Shown: positions 1-11,073 of the stretch, piece after piece
Layout of the letters: every line of letters begins with the position of its first letter
How positions within the stretch are numbered: the first letter of the stretch is position 1
Assembly (NCBI GenBank): GCA_014898425.1
Contig: RCSZ01000014.1
Span: forward strand, 496,001-560,000
DNA length: 64,000 nt
Source: Botryotinia globosa
Taxonomy: Eukaryota; Ascomycota; Leotiomycetes; Helotiales; Sclerotiniaceae
Direction of reading: 5' to 3'
The notes under the pieces: model-generated
Database searches by the model: none
What the model was told of the DNA's origin: nothing
The model's input: only the letters and a program-made list of their open reading frames with translations
Made by a program: the position numbers and the translations under genes

Positions 1-725
1 TGGTCTCCAATAGCTATCAAGTCATGTCAAGACTTGAGTATGATCCAATGTCTCCAATTGCCAACTAGGACAATAAATCACCTGGTGGATACCCAAGAAC
101 GACGAATAAAGGAAAAGAAGAATGATCTCAAGTAAGATCAACTCTGATTGTATAGGAGGCTAGAGATTCAGCAAAAGCTCTTTCGCTTAACGAATTCAAC
201 ACAACAAGTAGAAGTATTCCTTTGTGTGTGAAAGAACAGGAGAACAATCCTTTGGTTTATTGTTGAACTTGGGAGTTATTTATAGATTTCATGACTGAAC
301 TCATGGTTCTAAGCTAGGACTGTTTAATAGTGTCAATTCTGTACATGCTTGTCTGAGGCATGTAAATGATCCAGATGAGATCAAAGGCATGAGCCTACTC
401 GATGATTGAGGCGTGCCTGAGAATGAGTCTGTTCGCGCCACGAATTAGTAAATTAAACAATCCGAGCATAGTGGCAGATGAAATGTTGTATTATTCGAAT
501 CATCAGACAATGTTGAGAAGATTTTTTAATGCGGTTTTTGAAGTCATTGCATGTTCAAACCCACCAGGAATTGGCCCATTGGGAGAATATGCTTTTATGG
601 CCCCGCGGTGTCATCACGAAACAGGGGACGAATTAACAAATAAATTTTTTGTCGCACATACCTTTATTAGCGGAGACCATCCAATCTCCAGTCTAAGGTA
701 GCACTGTCAAGCTTCTCCGGCTTGA
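1..725. other. No gene seen; possible LTR-like edge on the minus strand
   Basis: No convincing coding region. A 99-codon frame at 402-701 resembles nothing I know. Read on the minus strand, positions 284-275 contain a TATA-box-like TATAAATAAC, followed by an A/C-rich stretch that could be a transcript leader. This layout would fit the long terminal repeat of an element running off the left edge, or simply an ordinary promoter. No boundary or primer site could be fixed, so neither is claimed. Confidence 0.25.
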
Positions 726-1658
726 TCACCTCTCAGGTCTGAACCTTCCTCTTTTTTCCCTCATGCCTTCCACCCTCTTCCTATCCTCCTCAAATCTCTT
801 GACCAGCTCTCCAACCTCCTTCTTTCTCTTCTCTCGTCCCTGCCACCTATAGAATCCTGCGTCTTCCAACTCCTTTCTCCTCTTCTCCTCCTTCTCGGCC
901 ATCTCTCGCCTCTTTTCTTCCGCCGCCTCATTCCTCGCTGGGCCTGTCCTTCCACCCCTCACTACTGTCACAAATCCATCCTCATCTGGCACATTCCTTA
1001 ATCTCTTTCTTTCCCTCTCTCTCTCCTCTTCCTTGCTATTAAACTTCGTCATGAAAGCGTCTACACTCCTCTGCACTGCTAATTTGTCAGGGAATCGTAA
1101 CTCCTGCCTCATTGCATAACGTGCGCTACCCAAAGCGGACACTTTTCCTTCAGCACCTGCACCCCAAACAGGATATTTTGATTCCTTTCCTGATTTGCAG
1201 GCTTTTCGTGCAGCCTTTAGAACGGATTCCACGCTTTTCTCATCTACCAATAATACCACAGCCGTCCTTCCCTTGATGCGCAATTGCCTATCCCATCCTT
1301 GTGGTAAACTCGTATCGATTTCAACTTCGCCTCCTCTCTTCCTTTTCTTGCTCTGCGAGGTATTCTCGATTTGTTTTTGTGCGACAACCTCTTCCCTTTC
1401 CCCATCGAATCGTACATCTTCAACTCGGCCAACACCTATCAATGATGCGAATATGCTTCGAATATGAATATCTGTGGAATCTATAGGTAAATTTGTTGCG
1501 AAGAGACTCCGCTGATCATTCTCGGACGGAATCTTTGGAGCATGCTGTCTCAAATATATGTGATGCGTCGTCGCAACGGGATATGCGGGCGTAGAAGGAA
1601 TTGCGATAGGAAGGACGGTATAGTTGTTACCAATGGTAGTTGGTGCTTTATTAGACAT
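726..1658 (-). CDS. RRP7: Ribosomal RNA-processing protein 7 (Rrp7)
   Basis: Single-exon gene for 310 residues, close to the roughly 300 residues of yeast Rrp7. An RRM-like segment lies at about residues 50-90 (RSLFATNLPIDS...). The C-terminal 60 residues are strongly basic, coiled-coil-like, and carry the family signature: FYRWQGREKRKK, then KRFEEDRKRVEGMREKRGRF ending in PER. Rrp7 is a nucleolar factor of the small-subunit processome needed for 18S rRNA maturation and 40S assembly (family knowledge). The start is the first ATG of the frame and immediately precedes conserved N-terminal sequence. It is transcribed toward the left edge; DMC1 lies 440 bp upstream in the same orientation. The C-terminal signature makes the assignment secure; the internal region (residues 95-125) is lineage-specific and charged. 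Confidence 0.9.
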   Translation of the reverse strand: MSNKAPTTIGNNYTVLPIAIPSTPAYPVATTHHIYLRQHAPKIPSENDQRSLFATNLPIDSTDIHIRSIFASLIGVGRVEDVRFDGEREEVVAQKQIENTSQSKKRKRGGEVEIDTSLPQGWDRQLRIKGRTAVVLLVDEKSVESVLKAARKACKSGKESKYPVWGAGAEGKVSALGSARYAMRQELRFPDKLAVQRSVDAFMTKFNSKEEERERERKRLRNVPDEDGFVTVVRGGRTGPARNEAAEEKRREMAEKEEKRRKELEDAGFYRWQGREKRKKEVGELVKRFEEDRKRVEGMREKRGRFRPER

Positions 1659-2099
1659 GGTGTAGTGTATCTCTAGATAATTTGCATATGTGTGACGAAA
1701 TTGCAGATTCTGCGCGTGAAATCAAATTGAAGTGATTAATTCAATTGAGCTTGTCAATAGGGAACTTTTTTTGAAGCAAAAATATTTGGCAGGGGTTTAT
1801 GTCTTATCGGAAGACGCTAAGCTAAGCCCGAAGCAACGAGGTAGAGGTACCACAAATACCCGATCATTGACCATCCTCGAGCCACCAACTAATTATAAAG
1901 CAACGCCAGCACTCCTCCTTTCCTAGTATGCAACTGGTAAATACATTGAGAGATGCCAGAACTTATTCATTGAATCTTTCCATAATATTAACGCCTACCC
2001 AAAGCAATGTGTTATCGAAGAATACAAGGTTATAAGTACGTGTATGAGGACTTTGGTAGGTAGGTCTGACTTTGAAGTTAAGAGGTCAGATGTATATCA
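1659..2099. other. Intergenic stretch between RRP7 and DMC1
   Basis: This is the promoter side of RRP7 and the 3' side of DMC1. A 64-codon frame at 1732-1926 has no recognisable content. Nothing else was seen. Confidence 0.6.
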
Positions 2100-3675
2100 T
2101 TAGGCCTTTTCAGGATCGTTGATACCGCCGGTTGTAATGATATATGTTGCTTCACGTTCCGGGCAATCTGATTTATGCGGTTAGTACAAGTGAATAGGAT
2201 AGATCAAGGATATGGTTAACTTACCAGGAGAATCTACGACCTTGGCAACACGTTCCTCTCCACGACCTTTTCTCAAGAGGATTCTGGTTGTCGATGCATG
2301 TGCAAGTATATGTCCTCCAGCAGGCTTACGCCCATCAGCTCCTGCAAAAAGGGCACTGGCACCTGGATCCGACATGACTTGATTGGTCTGTAAAGCGTCA
2401 ATGAAATCTCTGAGATGGAAAAGATAAACATATATACCATGAAGACAACCAGATTGAATTCTTCCGCCATTTGTGTTGCCTTACGCAGAAAGGCGTTGAG
2501 GGCGCCTTGTCGTTCGGAAAGCTCACCACGTCCGATAAAGTCACTACGATAGAGAGCCATAATGCTATCAATGATGAGGAGACGATATTCATCAGTTGCA
2601 AAATTCTGAGCAAGGCCCTCGAGCAATTCCTGCTGCATCTGATTATGGTCAGCAAAGGGTACAAACTGGATTGAAAGAACCACGAGTTATACCTCAGTAT
2701 TATGTGCACGAGCATAAACGATATTCTCGAGAGCTTGATCAGGGTCGACACCAAATCGCTCTGCAATTTCCGAAATTCTTTCCGGGCGGAATGTGCCTTC
2801 AGTATCTATCCAGTCAAGTCTTAGCAGATGTTCACCACAGATCTTAGCTTCGCAAGCTATTGTTTTCTTACCAATATAGGCCACTTTTCCCTCGGCTCCA
2901 CCCATCTCCTTAGGAAGCTGGGCAATGACTGCCATTGTATGTGCTAATTGAGTCTTGCCACATCCTGCAAGTTGTTAGCGAGAGAAACATCCTAAGGGCC
3001 TCAGCAAACTCACTGAACTCCCCGTATACCTCGCTGAGACTCATAGTTTGGAATCCACTGTAAAAAGTTAGACCTCCGAGTTTAGCTCGGATTAAGAAGA
3101 TTGGCCCACCCGTTCAAACAAGCATCCAACTGCTTGCTACCAGTAGAAATTCTGATACACTTCTTTCGGAAGTGGCCATGCTCAGCGGCAGTAACGAATT
3201 GACCACCAGTGTTGGGACCCTGTCTTCTGTCAGCATATGAGATAAAGTAATACGGAGCTTGGTACTTACGGCTACTTTCTTTGCAGCTTCCTTGACTTTC
3301 TCAGCCTTGATGTCGGAAAACCCTTTGATTTTAACCAACCTCCGGATGGGGGTATTAATAAGAGTCTAATGCGAGGTCAGCTTCACGTCTTGAATCATCC
3401 TTTTATGACTGGATGCGAGAGTGCTCTTACTCCAACAGTATGAATGAGGTTAGATCTCAATTTTGCGATGTCAGAAGCAGAGATACCTGCTTCAATTAGG
3501 ACACAAATTTACAAAATATCGAGAGCATTCTGCGGATTACCATGCGCCTGGATCTCATCGATATCGATGATACCACTCTAAAGATATTTGTCAGTGAATT
3601 ACCTCTCGCATGAGATTAGGGACGTCCTACCTCTTGCTCATTCGCATCACCGCAAAGTGAAGCTGCGATGGCCAT
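2100..3675 (-). CDS. DMC1: Meiotic recombinase Dmc1 (RecA/Rad51 family)
   Basis: Eleven exons join in frame to 341 residues: 3675-3631, 3577-3541, 3486-3431, 3365-3270, 3219-3110, 3057-3014, 2964-2872, 2805-2693, 2638-2438, 2387-2225 and 2167-2100. The N-terminal helix-hairpin-helix segment ([20 protein letters not shown]) is followed by Walker A GEFRCGKTQ, the [11 protein letters not shown] segment, Walker [22 protein letters not shown] loop 1 ([10 protein letters not shown]) and the [23 protein letters not shown] region. It ends in [11 protein letters not shown]. The short N-terminus and MSDPGAS wording favour Dmc1 over Rad51. Dmc1 forms filaments on ssDNA and drives interhomologue strand exchange in meiosis (known). 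All ten introns have GT..AG ends and are 49-75 nt or so, and the lengths sum to a multiple of three. The locus appears intact, implying retained sexual recombination (inference). Confidence 0.93.
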
Positions 3676-4213
3676 ATCGACGATTTATTACAATCGAGAC
3701 TGAGGCTCGAGATATTTGAAGAAAGATTCGATGAAAAAATTCAAGTGAAGTTGAAAGTGAAGCTGGATATAATGATTCAGTAACTCCATTTCAAATTGCT
3801 CCAAACCCTCTGTTTTCATATCTGGATCATCATTCGGGAAGGGTAACACTCACAGTTTCGAAGAATTACAACTTCTGAACCAATACAATCACCCGCAAGA
3901 GAAGAGATGTCAAGTATCTGTATATTAAACTTGAAAACAATTGAGGATTGGCACGAACGAAATTCAATCCGAATATACGAGAATGTGTGCTTTATCAAGA
4001 ATAAGAAACGCTGAACGGATGAACACGTTGAGATAAGATTCAAGTATACAGATATCAAATATGAAGTTCTTTGAAAGTTGGAAAAATTGAATTGAAGCTG
4101 AAAGTCAAAGTTGAGGGAAGCTCTAGGCAGGAGGAATTTGGTGCCAAGCTTGATCAAGCGAGAAGCATCGTTGTTTTGGTTTCAATATATTTTCACAACG
4201 CAGCTTGTCTGCC
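3676..4213. other. Spacer between DMC1 and the 5S gene
   Basis: No gene seen. A 113-codon minus-strand frame at 3816-4157 is rich in Phe, Leu, Ser and Ile and looks like chance. The stretch includes the DMC1 promoter side. Confidence 0.5.
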
Positions 4214-4332
4214 ACATACGACCATAGACTGAAGAGAATTGGGCATCCCGTCCGCTCTGCCATACACAAGCTTCAGATCGGTGGATTAGTAGTTGGGTGG
4301 GTGACCACCAGCGAATCCCCACTGTTGTATGT
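4214..4332 (+). rRNA. 5S ribosomal RNA (dispersed single copy)
   Basis: The 119-nt sequence begins ACATACGACCATAGACTGAA and ends TGTTGTATGT, which pair to form helix I. The internal promoter region and the nearly invariant fungal segment TTAGTAGTTGGGTGGGTGAC followed by CACCAGCGAAT are present. A T-run at 4332-4337 supplies the RNA polymerase III stop. Length and sequence match filamentous-ascomycete 5S RNA. Isolated 5S genes scattered among protein genes, rather than arrayed in the rDNA, are the known arrangement in Pezizomycotina. Small open frames overlapping it on both strands should be ignored. Confidence 0.95.
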
Positions 4333-4337
4333 TTTTT
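4332..4337 (+). terminator. Pol III oligo-T terminator of the 5S gene
   Basis: A run of six T residues lies directly at the 3' end of the 5S RNA, the usual RNA polymerase III termination signal. Confidence 0.8.
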
Positions 4338-5435
4338 GTTCCCTTTTTGGCTGTCGTGAGGAATCACAATCACCAGCCGGAAAGTGCAGCTACGCTCTTG
4401 GGTGAAGGAAGATGGTCTCTAGAATTTGAATTGTACAGATCTATTGTGCAATAGAAGTAGGGACGGAGGGAAAGTGTGGAATAGAGGGCCAGGAAAGGCA
4501 CGATCCGTCAAATCCATAGCTGACGCCAGTACGACATACTGTATTTGATGTCTCGCAACGAAATTATCACTCGATGAAAGACTTCGAGAGGGACTTAGTA
4601 TATAGATCTGTCGTGTGAATTTTGATGGTGGATCTTTTTGTTCGTTCCTTCCAGTATACTCCCACTTAGAAGTGCCTATCTTTCACCCTCCTGTGGGATT
4701 GAACATGCTGCTCTCGGACATTCCTACTAGATAGCTGGTAGGAAACAACATTTCATTTCGACGCGTGCCATGAGAGAGATCACCAGGTTATCGAAGAGCA
4801 TAATGCAACCGTGGTAGTATATGTGAATTCATCGATTTCAATCCAGTTCTCATTCAATCTACTCTGGTTATTAGGTATTGCCAGTCGTGTCATAGCCTTT
4901 CTTTCTTGAACTTAAGAACAACCACACATTAGATTGAATCCAAAAGCAAACATACCAGAAACCACCCTCCGTTACGCCTAATCCTTTTCTTCAGATCTAC
5001 TCGATGTTCATAACCCAGAGTCCGTTTCGCTTCATCAATCCGATATGTCCTCCTCGTGCAACTGTACGCAATACACACCTGATTAACCCTCGATGTTTTC
5101 CATCCGAAAGATATAATACAACCACCCACCCAGCTACAATAGTTATAGCAAACTCGACAATCTCCATCGACTTCACATCTTCTTTTCGAGTTGGATGATC
5201 TGCCTCGTCACAGATTTTTGAGCTCACAAAAGGTGAAGACTGAGAAAGTTCGTAATCGCTACTAACTACCTCGAGTGCAAAAATTTCTTTCTGCATCGCA
5301 AAACTTCTGAGAGTGTTTCCATAGTTTGTTTCCAATCAATGCCCAATATCAAACAGTATCAATTCATACGTCCCGGAGTAAGGTATGACTTCAAAAGACA
5401 TCAGAAGAATATGTCTTCTTTCCTCCCCAAACACA
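4338..5435. other. Gene-free spacer
   Basis: About 1.1 kb with only short frames on both strands (for example 4997-5335 minus) and no domain or splice pattern that I could defend. Confidence 0.5.
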
Positions 5436-5844
5436 ATGGCGTTTTTACTATACTGGATTCTTGCCGTAAGTTACCTATTGCTCAGACAGAAAGTAAAAAG
5501 CCTGTTCAATATTAGACCTCAACAGCCTCCCTTTTCAATAACATAGGATGTTACACCTCTTCATTGAAAATGCGTCGAACATGTTCTGGTCCGGCTTTGC
5601 AATCTCAAGTCACCGAACTGAGCATTCGGTTGTTCGATACTTGGACCTTGGTATCCTTCGCACGTGTATTGGGTACAGCGTTGAGAATAAAAAGATTTAT
5701 GCAATGACTTTCTGGACTTATGTGATTGCTTTGTCGCATTTTGTTAACGGGTGGTTGGTTTTTGAGACTACAAGTATGCAGAATGGGACGCTACCGTCCC
5801 TTATTATAACGACGGTAAGTATTAGCTGGGTAGCGAAGGTGTGA
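5436..5844 (+). pseudogene. ERG28-like sterol-scaffold gene with a frameshift
   Basis: Exon 1 (5436-5465) splices across 5466-5515 into a frame reading TSTASLFNNIGCYTSS, then LQSQVTELSIRLFDTWTLVS, which follows Erg28 (compare family wording SQVTPLSxRTFGTWTFLSS). Near the A-run at 5689-5693 the match jumps by one frame and continues as KKIYAMTFWTYVIALSHFVN then GWLVFETT to a stop at 5842-5844. Erg28 is a small ER membrane protein tethering sterol C-4 demethylation enzymes (known). The upstream frame FLPKHNG at 5411 also looks like an Erg28 N-terminus in yet another frame, so a second shift is possible. A 44-nt intron (GTATCC..AAG) could restore the frame but would delete a conserved segment. 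It is more likely a divergent decayed paralogue, or a sequence error. Confidence 0.6.
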
Positions 5845-6258
5845 ATGTACCATGTTGGAGAGTAAGATCAGTGTGCGACTGACAAATTGAGTGAGTAACA
5901 TCATAGAAGCCCACTCCCAAAGCACCACTTGTGTCAGTTTTATCAATACATTGAAGGCTCAATTTGACAAGAGGCATTGCAATCCTTGAAATTGTGTATG
6001 ATTTGGCTGGATTTGGACCACACGCATGGCCTGCAGGCATAACTATTTCTGTAGTCAGTGACCGCTTGGTCTAGGGTTTAAATAGTCAAAGTGAAGATCT
6101 TTCAATATTGATAAATCTCCCCGATCTTGTCATTGTCATGCAACATTGGTATTTCCCCAACTCCTAATATCTATGCAAATTTCTGTACAAGTGCAGAGCC
6201 AAGCTGCCACTTATCCTCAATAAGATATCTGGCATGAAAATATTAACCTAGTTGATAT
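5845..6258. other. Spacer between convergent genes
   Basis: About 410 bp between the end of the ERG28-like locus and the end of the coiled-coil gene. No feature seen. Confidence 0.5.
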
Positions 6259-7213
6259 TTATTCGCCCAAATACTCGGTAGAGTCATCCCACACCCCTAT
6301 ACTACTGTTACCTCTCATGTCTACGTCCTGATTAAGTTCATCCCAATCTTCCCTCCAACTTATATCGTCCAGAGCTCTCGCGTGCTTTGCTGCCATAGTC
6401 TGCATTTCGATTTGGGTACGGTTCAGTAGTGATTGACTGGTCCCAAGCTCTTCCTGGCTGATTTGATTGATAGATTGCTTAGTCTCAGGAAAATAGAAGG
6501 CCAGAAAAAAGAGAGGAAAAAAGGGAACGAGAATGAGAGTTAGCACCTACAGATGCGAAATGTGTTGCTCTAAATTAGTGATCTCTTCCGTGCATTCGTC
6601 CAACTTGGAGGCGTGCCAGGCCAGAATCTTCTGCATATAATACATGAGCAATCGTATCTTCAGATTGAAAGTTGTCTGATGTATATAAACTTACATCACT
6701 TTCTATTCTATGAGCTTGGAGTTCCCCGACTGCTTTGGCAAGTCGTACATTCAACGCTTCAGCTGATGTTGCTATCTCAGCAGCTTTCGCGACCGCCACT
6801 ACACTCCTACTATATGAAGAGCTATGGGATATTGGTGGCGGAGAGTTGGATCTTCGTAAGTAGCTCTCTCTTCTAGTGTTCAGTGGTCGTCCCCAGAACA
6901 TGTCGTTGGAGTCCCTTCGCGGCGGCGGTGGTTTAACTTTATTGTGAGATACTTTCGGGTCCAAATCCATAGAATATTCTACTCTCAATAGTGTCTCCAT
7001 CTCGTCCGTCTTCTTGTGCAACGCGGTGATGGCATCGTCTTCGGCGTCATCATGTGACAACCTGACTACGAGGTCATTGAGCCTTTGTAGTAAGACATCC
7101 TTGTTGTCCTGAGAGTCCTGATTCGAGGAATTTGATGGGGCAGTTGCTGAAGCATCAACATTCGTGAATGAGAGAGGGGAAGTAAAATGGCGCCGAAGAC
7201 CCAGGATATTCAT
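6259..7213 (-). CDS. Unrecognised 265-aa coiled-coil protein
   Basis: Three exons (7213-6695, 6630-6551, 6457-6259) join in frame to 265 residues; both introns are GT..AG and phase-consistent. The first half is Ser/Pro/Asn-rich and contains PPPPRRDSNDMFWGR and a serine-rich stretch, suggesting disorder and phosphorylation. The second half, from about residue 135 to 240, is a long amphipathic helix region (AEALNVRLAKAVGELQAHRI, ILAWHASKLDECTEEITNLE, HISHLQEELGTSQ). The C-terminus is acidic (DELNQDVDMRG). The middle exon is only 80 nt yet keeps a heptad pattern across both junctions, which supports the model. I do not recognise the family; a structural or adaptor role in a multiprotein complex is a guess from the coiled coil alone. 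It is transcribed away from the trpE gene. Confidence 0.7.
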
Positions 7214-7664
7214 CTTTCTTTGGAGTATTACATGCAGGAAGTTATATAGGCGCTATGACCTAAGCAGTATCCAAGAATTCATTTTGTTGTAAAGGTTTCA
7301 CGTGGATGCATTATGAAATGCAGTTCAAAATGCACAAATTCTCATACAAACCAATGGTTGATCTCAATACAACGTACATAAGTAGCGGTATGTTGCGCGT
7401 AGTGGGGTGGAAATGTCCTGTTGTTGGCATCTTCGGTGGAAGGTTTTGCCATGAGTCACCGCCTTTATTTATTGCTTTTAGTAGATAGCAAAATACATTG
7501 CGGGACGATTTACATTCTACAAAATAACCAGCCCACAAAGAAGTATTATTGACTCAATTGGAAGAATTCTTTCACACTCTTTCTATACTTTCTTCTAGTT
7601 GTAATCAGCTTTTATACCCTCCGTATTCATTCTTTTTACTTTCAATCTACTCTTCTCAAACAAA
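7214..7664. promoter_or_regulatory. Divergent promoter region between the coiled-coil gene and trpE
   Basis: The 450-bp gap separates the two divergently transcribed starts. It is A/T-rich with pyrimidine-rich tracts before the trpE start, typical of fungal leaders. It contains a TGAGTCA-like element (CATGAGTCACC at about 7450-7460), the core bound by Gcn4/Cpc1 general amino-acid control factors in fungi. That would be apt for a tryptophan gene, but one heptamer is weak evidence. Confidence 0.4.
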
Positions 7665-9452
7665 ATGGTGGTGGGGGTATGTTGAAAAGATGACTCCTCC
7701 CAGAATTGACAAGAAAAATGCTAACAAAGTAACTAGGACATCTCGCCTTCTTTGGCTGAAATATCGGACGTGCTTTCCAAAACTCGAGGAAAGTCATATG
7801 CCCCCAATCTAGTTGCTATCTATAAAGAAATATCTTCCGATCTCATTACTCCCTCCGCCGCATACCTCAAGATTTCGGCGCATTCGAAGTCCGATCACTC
7901 TTTCTTATTCGAGAGTGCTGCAACAGAAAAGGTTGGCAGATATAGTTTTATAGGAGCTGGACCTCGAAAGATTCTGAAAACTGGTGAAGGACATGGCGAA
8001 CAGCTGGACCCATTGCCTGCGCTCGAGGCAGAATTGTCCAAATGTAGGGTAGCACATATACCAGGGCAAAAATTACCACCTTTGACAGGAGGAGCCATTG
8101 GATATGTGGGATACGATTGTGTTCGATACTTTGAGCCTAAGACCGCACGACCTATGAAAGATGTTCTTCAAGTTCCCGAGTCACTCTTTATGCTATTCGA
8201 TACTATTGTCGCATTCGATCGGTTCTTCGGAGTTATAAAAGTTATCACATACCTTCATGTTCCGGAAGATTTCACACAGATTTCAGCGGATTACGAGAAA
8301 GCGCAAGAAATCATTGATGAAGTTGTTTCCGTTCTTGAATCGCCAGATACACCTCTACCCACTCAGCCACCTATAAAACTGGACAATGAATATACGTCAA
8401 ACATTGGACAGGAAGGCTACGAGGGACATGTTAATTCTCTTAAGACTCACATCACATCTGGTGATATTATTCAAGCAGTACCGTCACAACGCTTTGCAAG
8501 ACCAACTTCTCTTCACCCCTTCAATATATATCGTCACCTCCGTACCGTCAACCCCTCGCCTTACCTTTTCTACGTCAACTGTGGTGACTTCCAAATTGTA
8601 GGAGCTTCTCCCGAACTTCTTGTTAAAGCTGAAGAGGGTCGCGTGATAACTCACCCCATCGCTGGTACTGTCAAACGCAATGCAGACCCTCAAATCGATG
8701 AAGCTCTTGCTGAAGAACTCCGCAGCTCTCTTAAAGACCGCGCTGAACACGTCATGTTGGTTGATCTTGCACGTAATGACATCAATCGTGTATGTGATCC
8801 CACAACCACTCGCGTAGATCGATTGATGGTCGTTGAGAAGTTCAGTCACGTGCAACATTTGGTCTCACAAGTCTCGGGAGTGTTAAGGAAAGACAAGACT
8901 CGATTCGATGCTTTCCGTTCTATTTTCCCTGCGGGTACTGTATCCGGTGCTCCAAAAGTCAAGGCCATGGAATTGATAGCCGAATTGGAAAAAGAGAAGA
9001 GAGGTGTATATGCGGGCGCAGTCGGATATTTCGGCTATGGAAGTGTAGATGCAGAAGGGAATGAGTTTGAGGGAGAGATGGATACCTGTATTGCTTTGAG
9101 AACTATGGTGGTCAAAAATGGAGTTGCTTATTTGCAAGCTGGTATGTTGAATTTTCTTCTTTCGCGCCGAGCTTTCCATCACCAAAAACACTCCCTACAA
9201 ACCCCTTGATCCTTTATCTTCATCTGTAAACTAACACAACCTACAGGCGGTGGCATAGTCTTCGACTCGGACCCCTACGATGAATGGATGGAAACTATGA
9301 ACAAACTTGGCGCCAACATGCAATGTATATCCGGCGCCGAGAGAATCTACTCGAATATTCAATCTAAATCCACACCTAACCCTGTGACTAGGGACGACTC
9401 ATTACCTGTAAAATCCGAGAGGAAGGCTCATATGGATCTCGCAGCAGAATAG
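7665..9452 (+). CDS. trpE: Anthranilate synthase component I
   Basis: Three exons (7665-7676, 7737-9141, 9247-9452) give 540 residues. The first exon codes only MVVG; its intron ends at the AG before GACATC. The enzyme converts chorismate to anthranilate, the first committed step of tryptophan synthesis, using ammonia from the glutaminase subunit (known). N-terminal domain: SFLFESAATEKVGRYSFIGA near residue 50-70, where the feedback-tryptophan site lies in this family. Catalytic chorismate-binding domain: PSQRFARP, NPSPYLFYVN, THPIAGTVKRN, DLARNDINRVC, GTVSGAPKVKAMELI and AVGYFGYG. The last exon supplies GGIVFDSDPYDEWMETMNK, the conserved end of the fold. All catalytic motifs are present, so the gene looks intact. 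There is no fused amidotransferase domain; in fungi that sits on the separate trifunctional protein. Confidence 0.96.
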
Positions 9453-10056
9453 AATTTGATCAGTTGAGCATTGAAGTTGAGATGGCGGTTCAAAGGAGAC
9501 GAATGAATTTGGTGGTCTTGATGATGTCAGAAAGTCACGCTTGGCGCTTGGCACTTATCTCGACAATGTCTGATAACATCTCGACTTCGGTATGGGTCTA
9601 TTGAATGTTGTAGAAGTTCACAAAATACCAGGCCTACTTAAGATTGCTAAAGGACAAAATCAAAGACTCAAAATAAATGTTTGTAAAGTTGTGTTTATAT
9701 CGTCTGTGCAAGGTGTGGTCCGTGCATGTCTGACGTAGGAAACAAACTTTGACAGATCGACCGACCGTTGATAGACCATCGGATATAAAAATATCGGTCA
9801 GACCCACACATGATTGGAGATTCGCAAAACTCGGATAAGATCAAATTTGTGAAACACTACGTAGGTAAGGAAAGAGGCATGACAGATCAAAGTGAACACG
9901 ATTAATGGGAAAACTATGAAGAGGAGTATTTGTTATTTGTATTTTAGTAGGTCGAAAAACCTGTGACCCAAATTCCTTCTACCCAGAGAGCATCTGTCTA
10001 ACCTAGAGTACAAGGCTCTGCGTCTAATTCTATGTATACAATGGTCGTGAAATCTT
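9453..10056. other. Spacer between convergent trpE and cytochrome c genes
   Basis: About 600 bp of 3'-flanking sequence for both genes. No open frame of note and no repeat seen. Confidence 0.5.
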
Positions 10057-11073
10057 TTATGCGGTAGCCTCCTTCAAGTGTCTGTAATGGTGGTTAGCAA
10101 CTGCAAATCGAATATCTCAAAATATAGATGAAACAAGCTGAACTTTCAGAAGGAACAATTGGAATAATAATGCTATATCCTCATAGTCATGATAGACGTA
10201 AGAAGGTTAACGAATAAGAAAATCATCATAGTAACAGAAATGTGTAGAAAACACCTAGGTGTTAGAGAAATAGGAAGTAAAACATACTGGATCAAGTCGT
10301 TCCTGTCCTTGTCCTTCTTCAATCCACCGAAAGCCATCTTGGTTCCTGGAATATATTTCTTTGGGTTCTCGAGGTATTCGAACTATTTCATGTTAGATAC
10401 GGCCTTCTCCGTACAACAAGATTTAGGGTGGCGGTGTAGTGAAACATACAAGTGTGTTCTCGTCCCAGGTAATGGCCTTTTGCTTGTTGGCATCGGTGTA
10501 TGAGTAGCCCTCAACGGCTCCGGTTTGACGTCCGAAAAGACCGTGGAGGTTAGGACCGATCTTGTTTCCCTCACCCTCACCGAGGGTGTGGCATTGAGCA
10601 CATCTGGTCTTGAAGAGGTTGGCACCCTTCTTTGCGTCTCCTGTAGAGGAAAGTTGTAAGTATTTAATCTTTGGGTATATTGGCATGAAAGTCTTTGTCG
10701 GGCAAAGTGGCGAGCGAGTGAGATTTGAAAGGGAGAATCAAGTCCCGCAGGATGGGAGAGAAACGCTGCCAGGTCCTTGAGTGTCTGCAGATGTTTATGA
10801 ATAGCATCTAGAGTCTGACGGAGTGGCGGATGGAGGCAAAATGTTGAGTGGCGGCTCGAACAAATATTCTCCCCAAATTGAAAATACAAATCCGCCCTCG
10901 ATTGAAGACGTCCAGAGCATTTCCGAGCCACCAGCCATACCGTTGTGCAAGTCGAAGACCCAATTCGCATCTTCCAACTCCCAATGGCAAAGTTCTTCGT
11001 GGATGATTTACATTTTCTAAAAGTGGGAAGCCTGTCGAAAAGGAAAAATAAACGTACCTGCTTTGAAACCCAT
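10057..11073 (-). CDS. CYC1: Cytochrome c
   Basis: Four exons (11073-11058, 10640-10450, 10382-10288, 10081-10057) encode 108 residues, the usual fungal length. Exon 1 is just 16 nt (MGFKAG start). The c-type haem motif CAQCH lies at residues 19-23, [17 protein letters not shown] and [14 protein letters not shown] follow, and the Met in GTKM is the axial haem ligand. The protein shuttles electrons from complex III to complex IV in the mitochondrial intermembrane space (known). Intron 1 is 417 nt, several times longer than any other intron in this window, and could hold regulatory sequence (inference). The final exon has only 25 nt (HLKEATA), and its acceptor is preceded by a CTAAC branch site. 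Assignment is certain from the motifs. Confidence 0.97.

Noticed and set aside
4182..4405. Short frames crossing the 5S gene on both strands
   Set aside because: They overlap a complete 5S rRNA and carry no protein signal.
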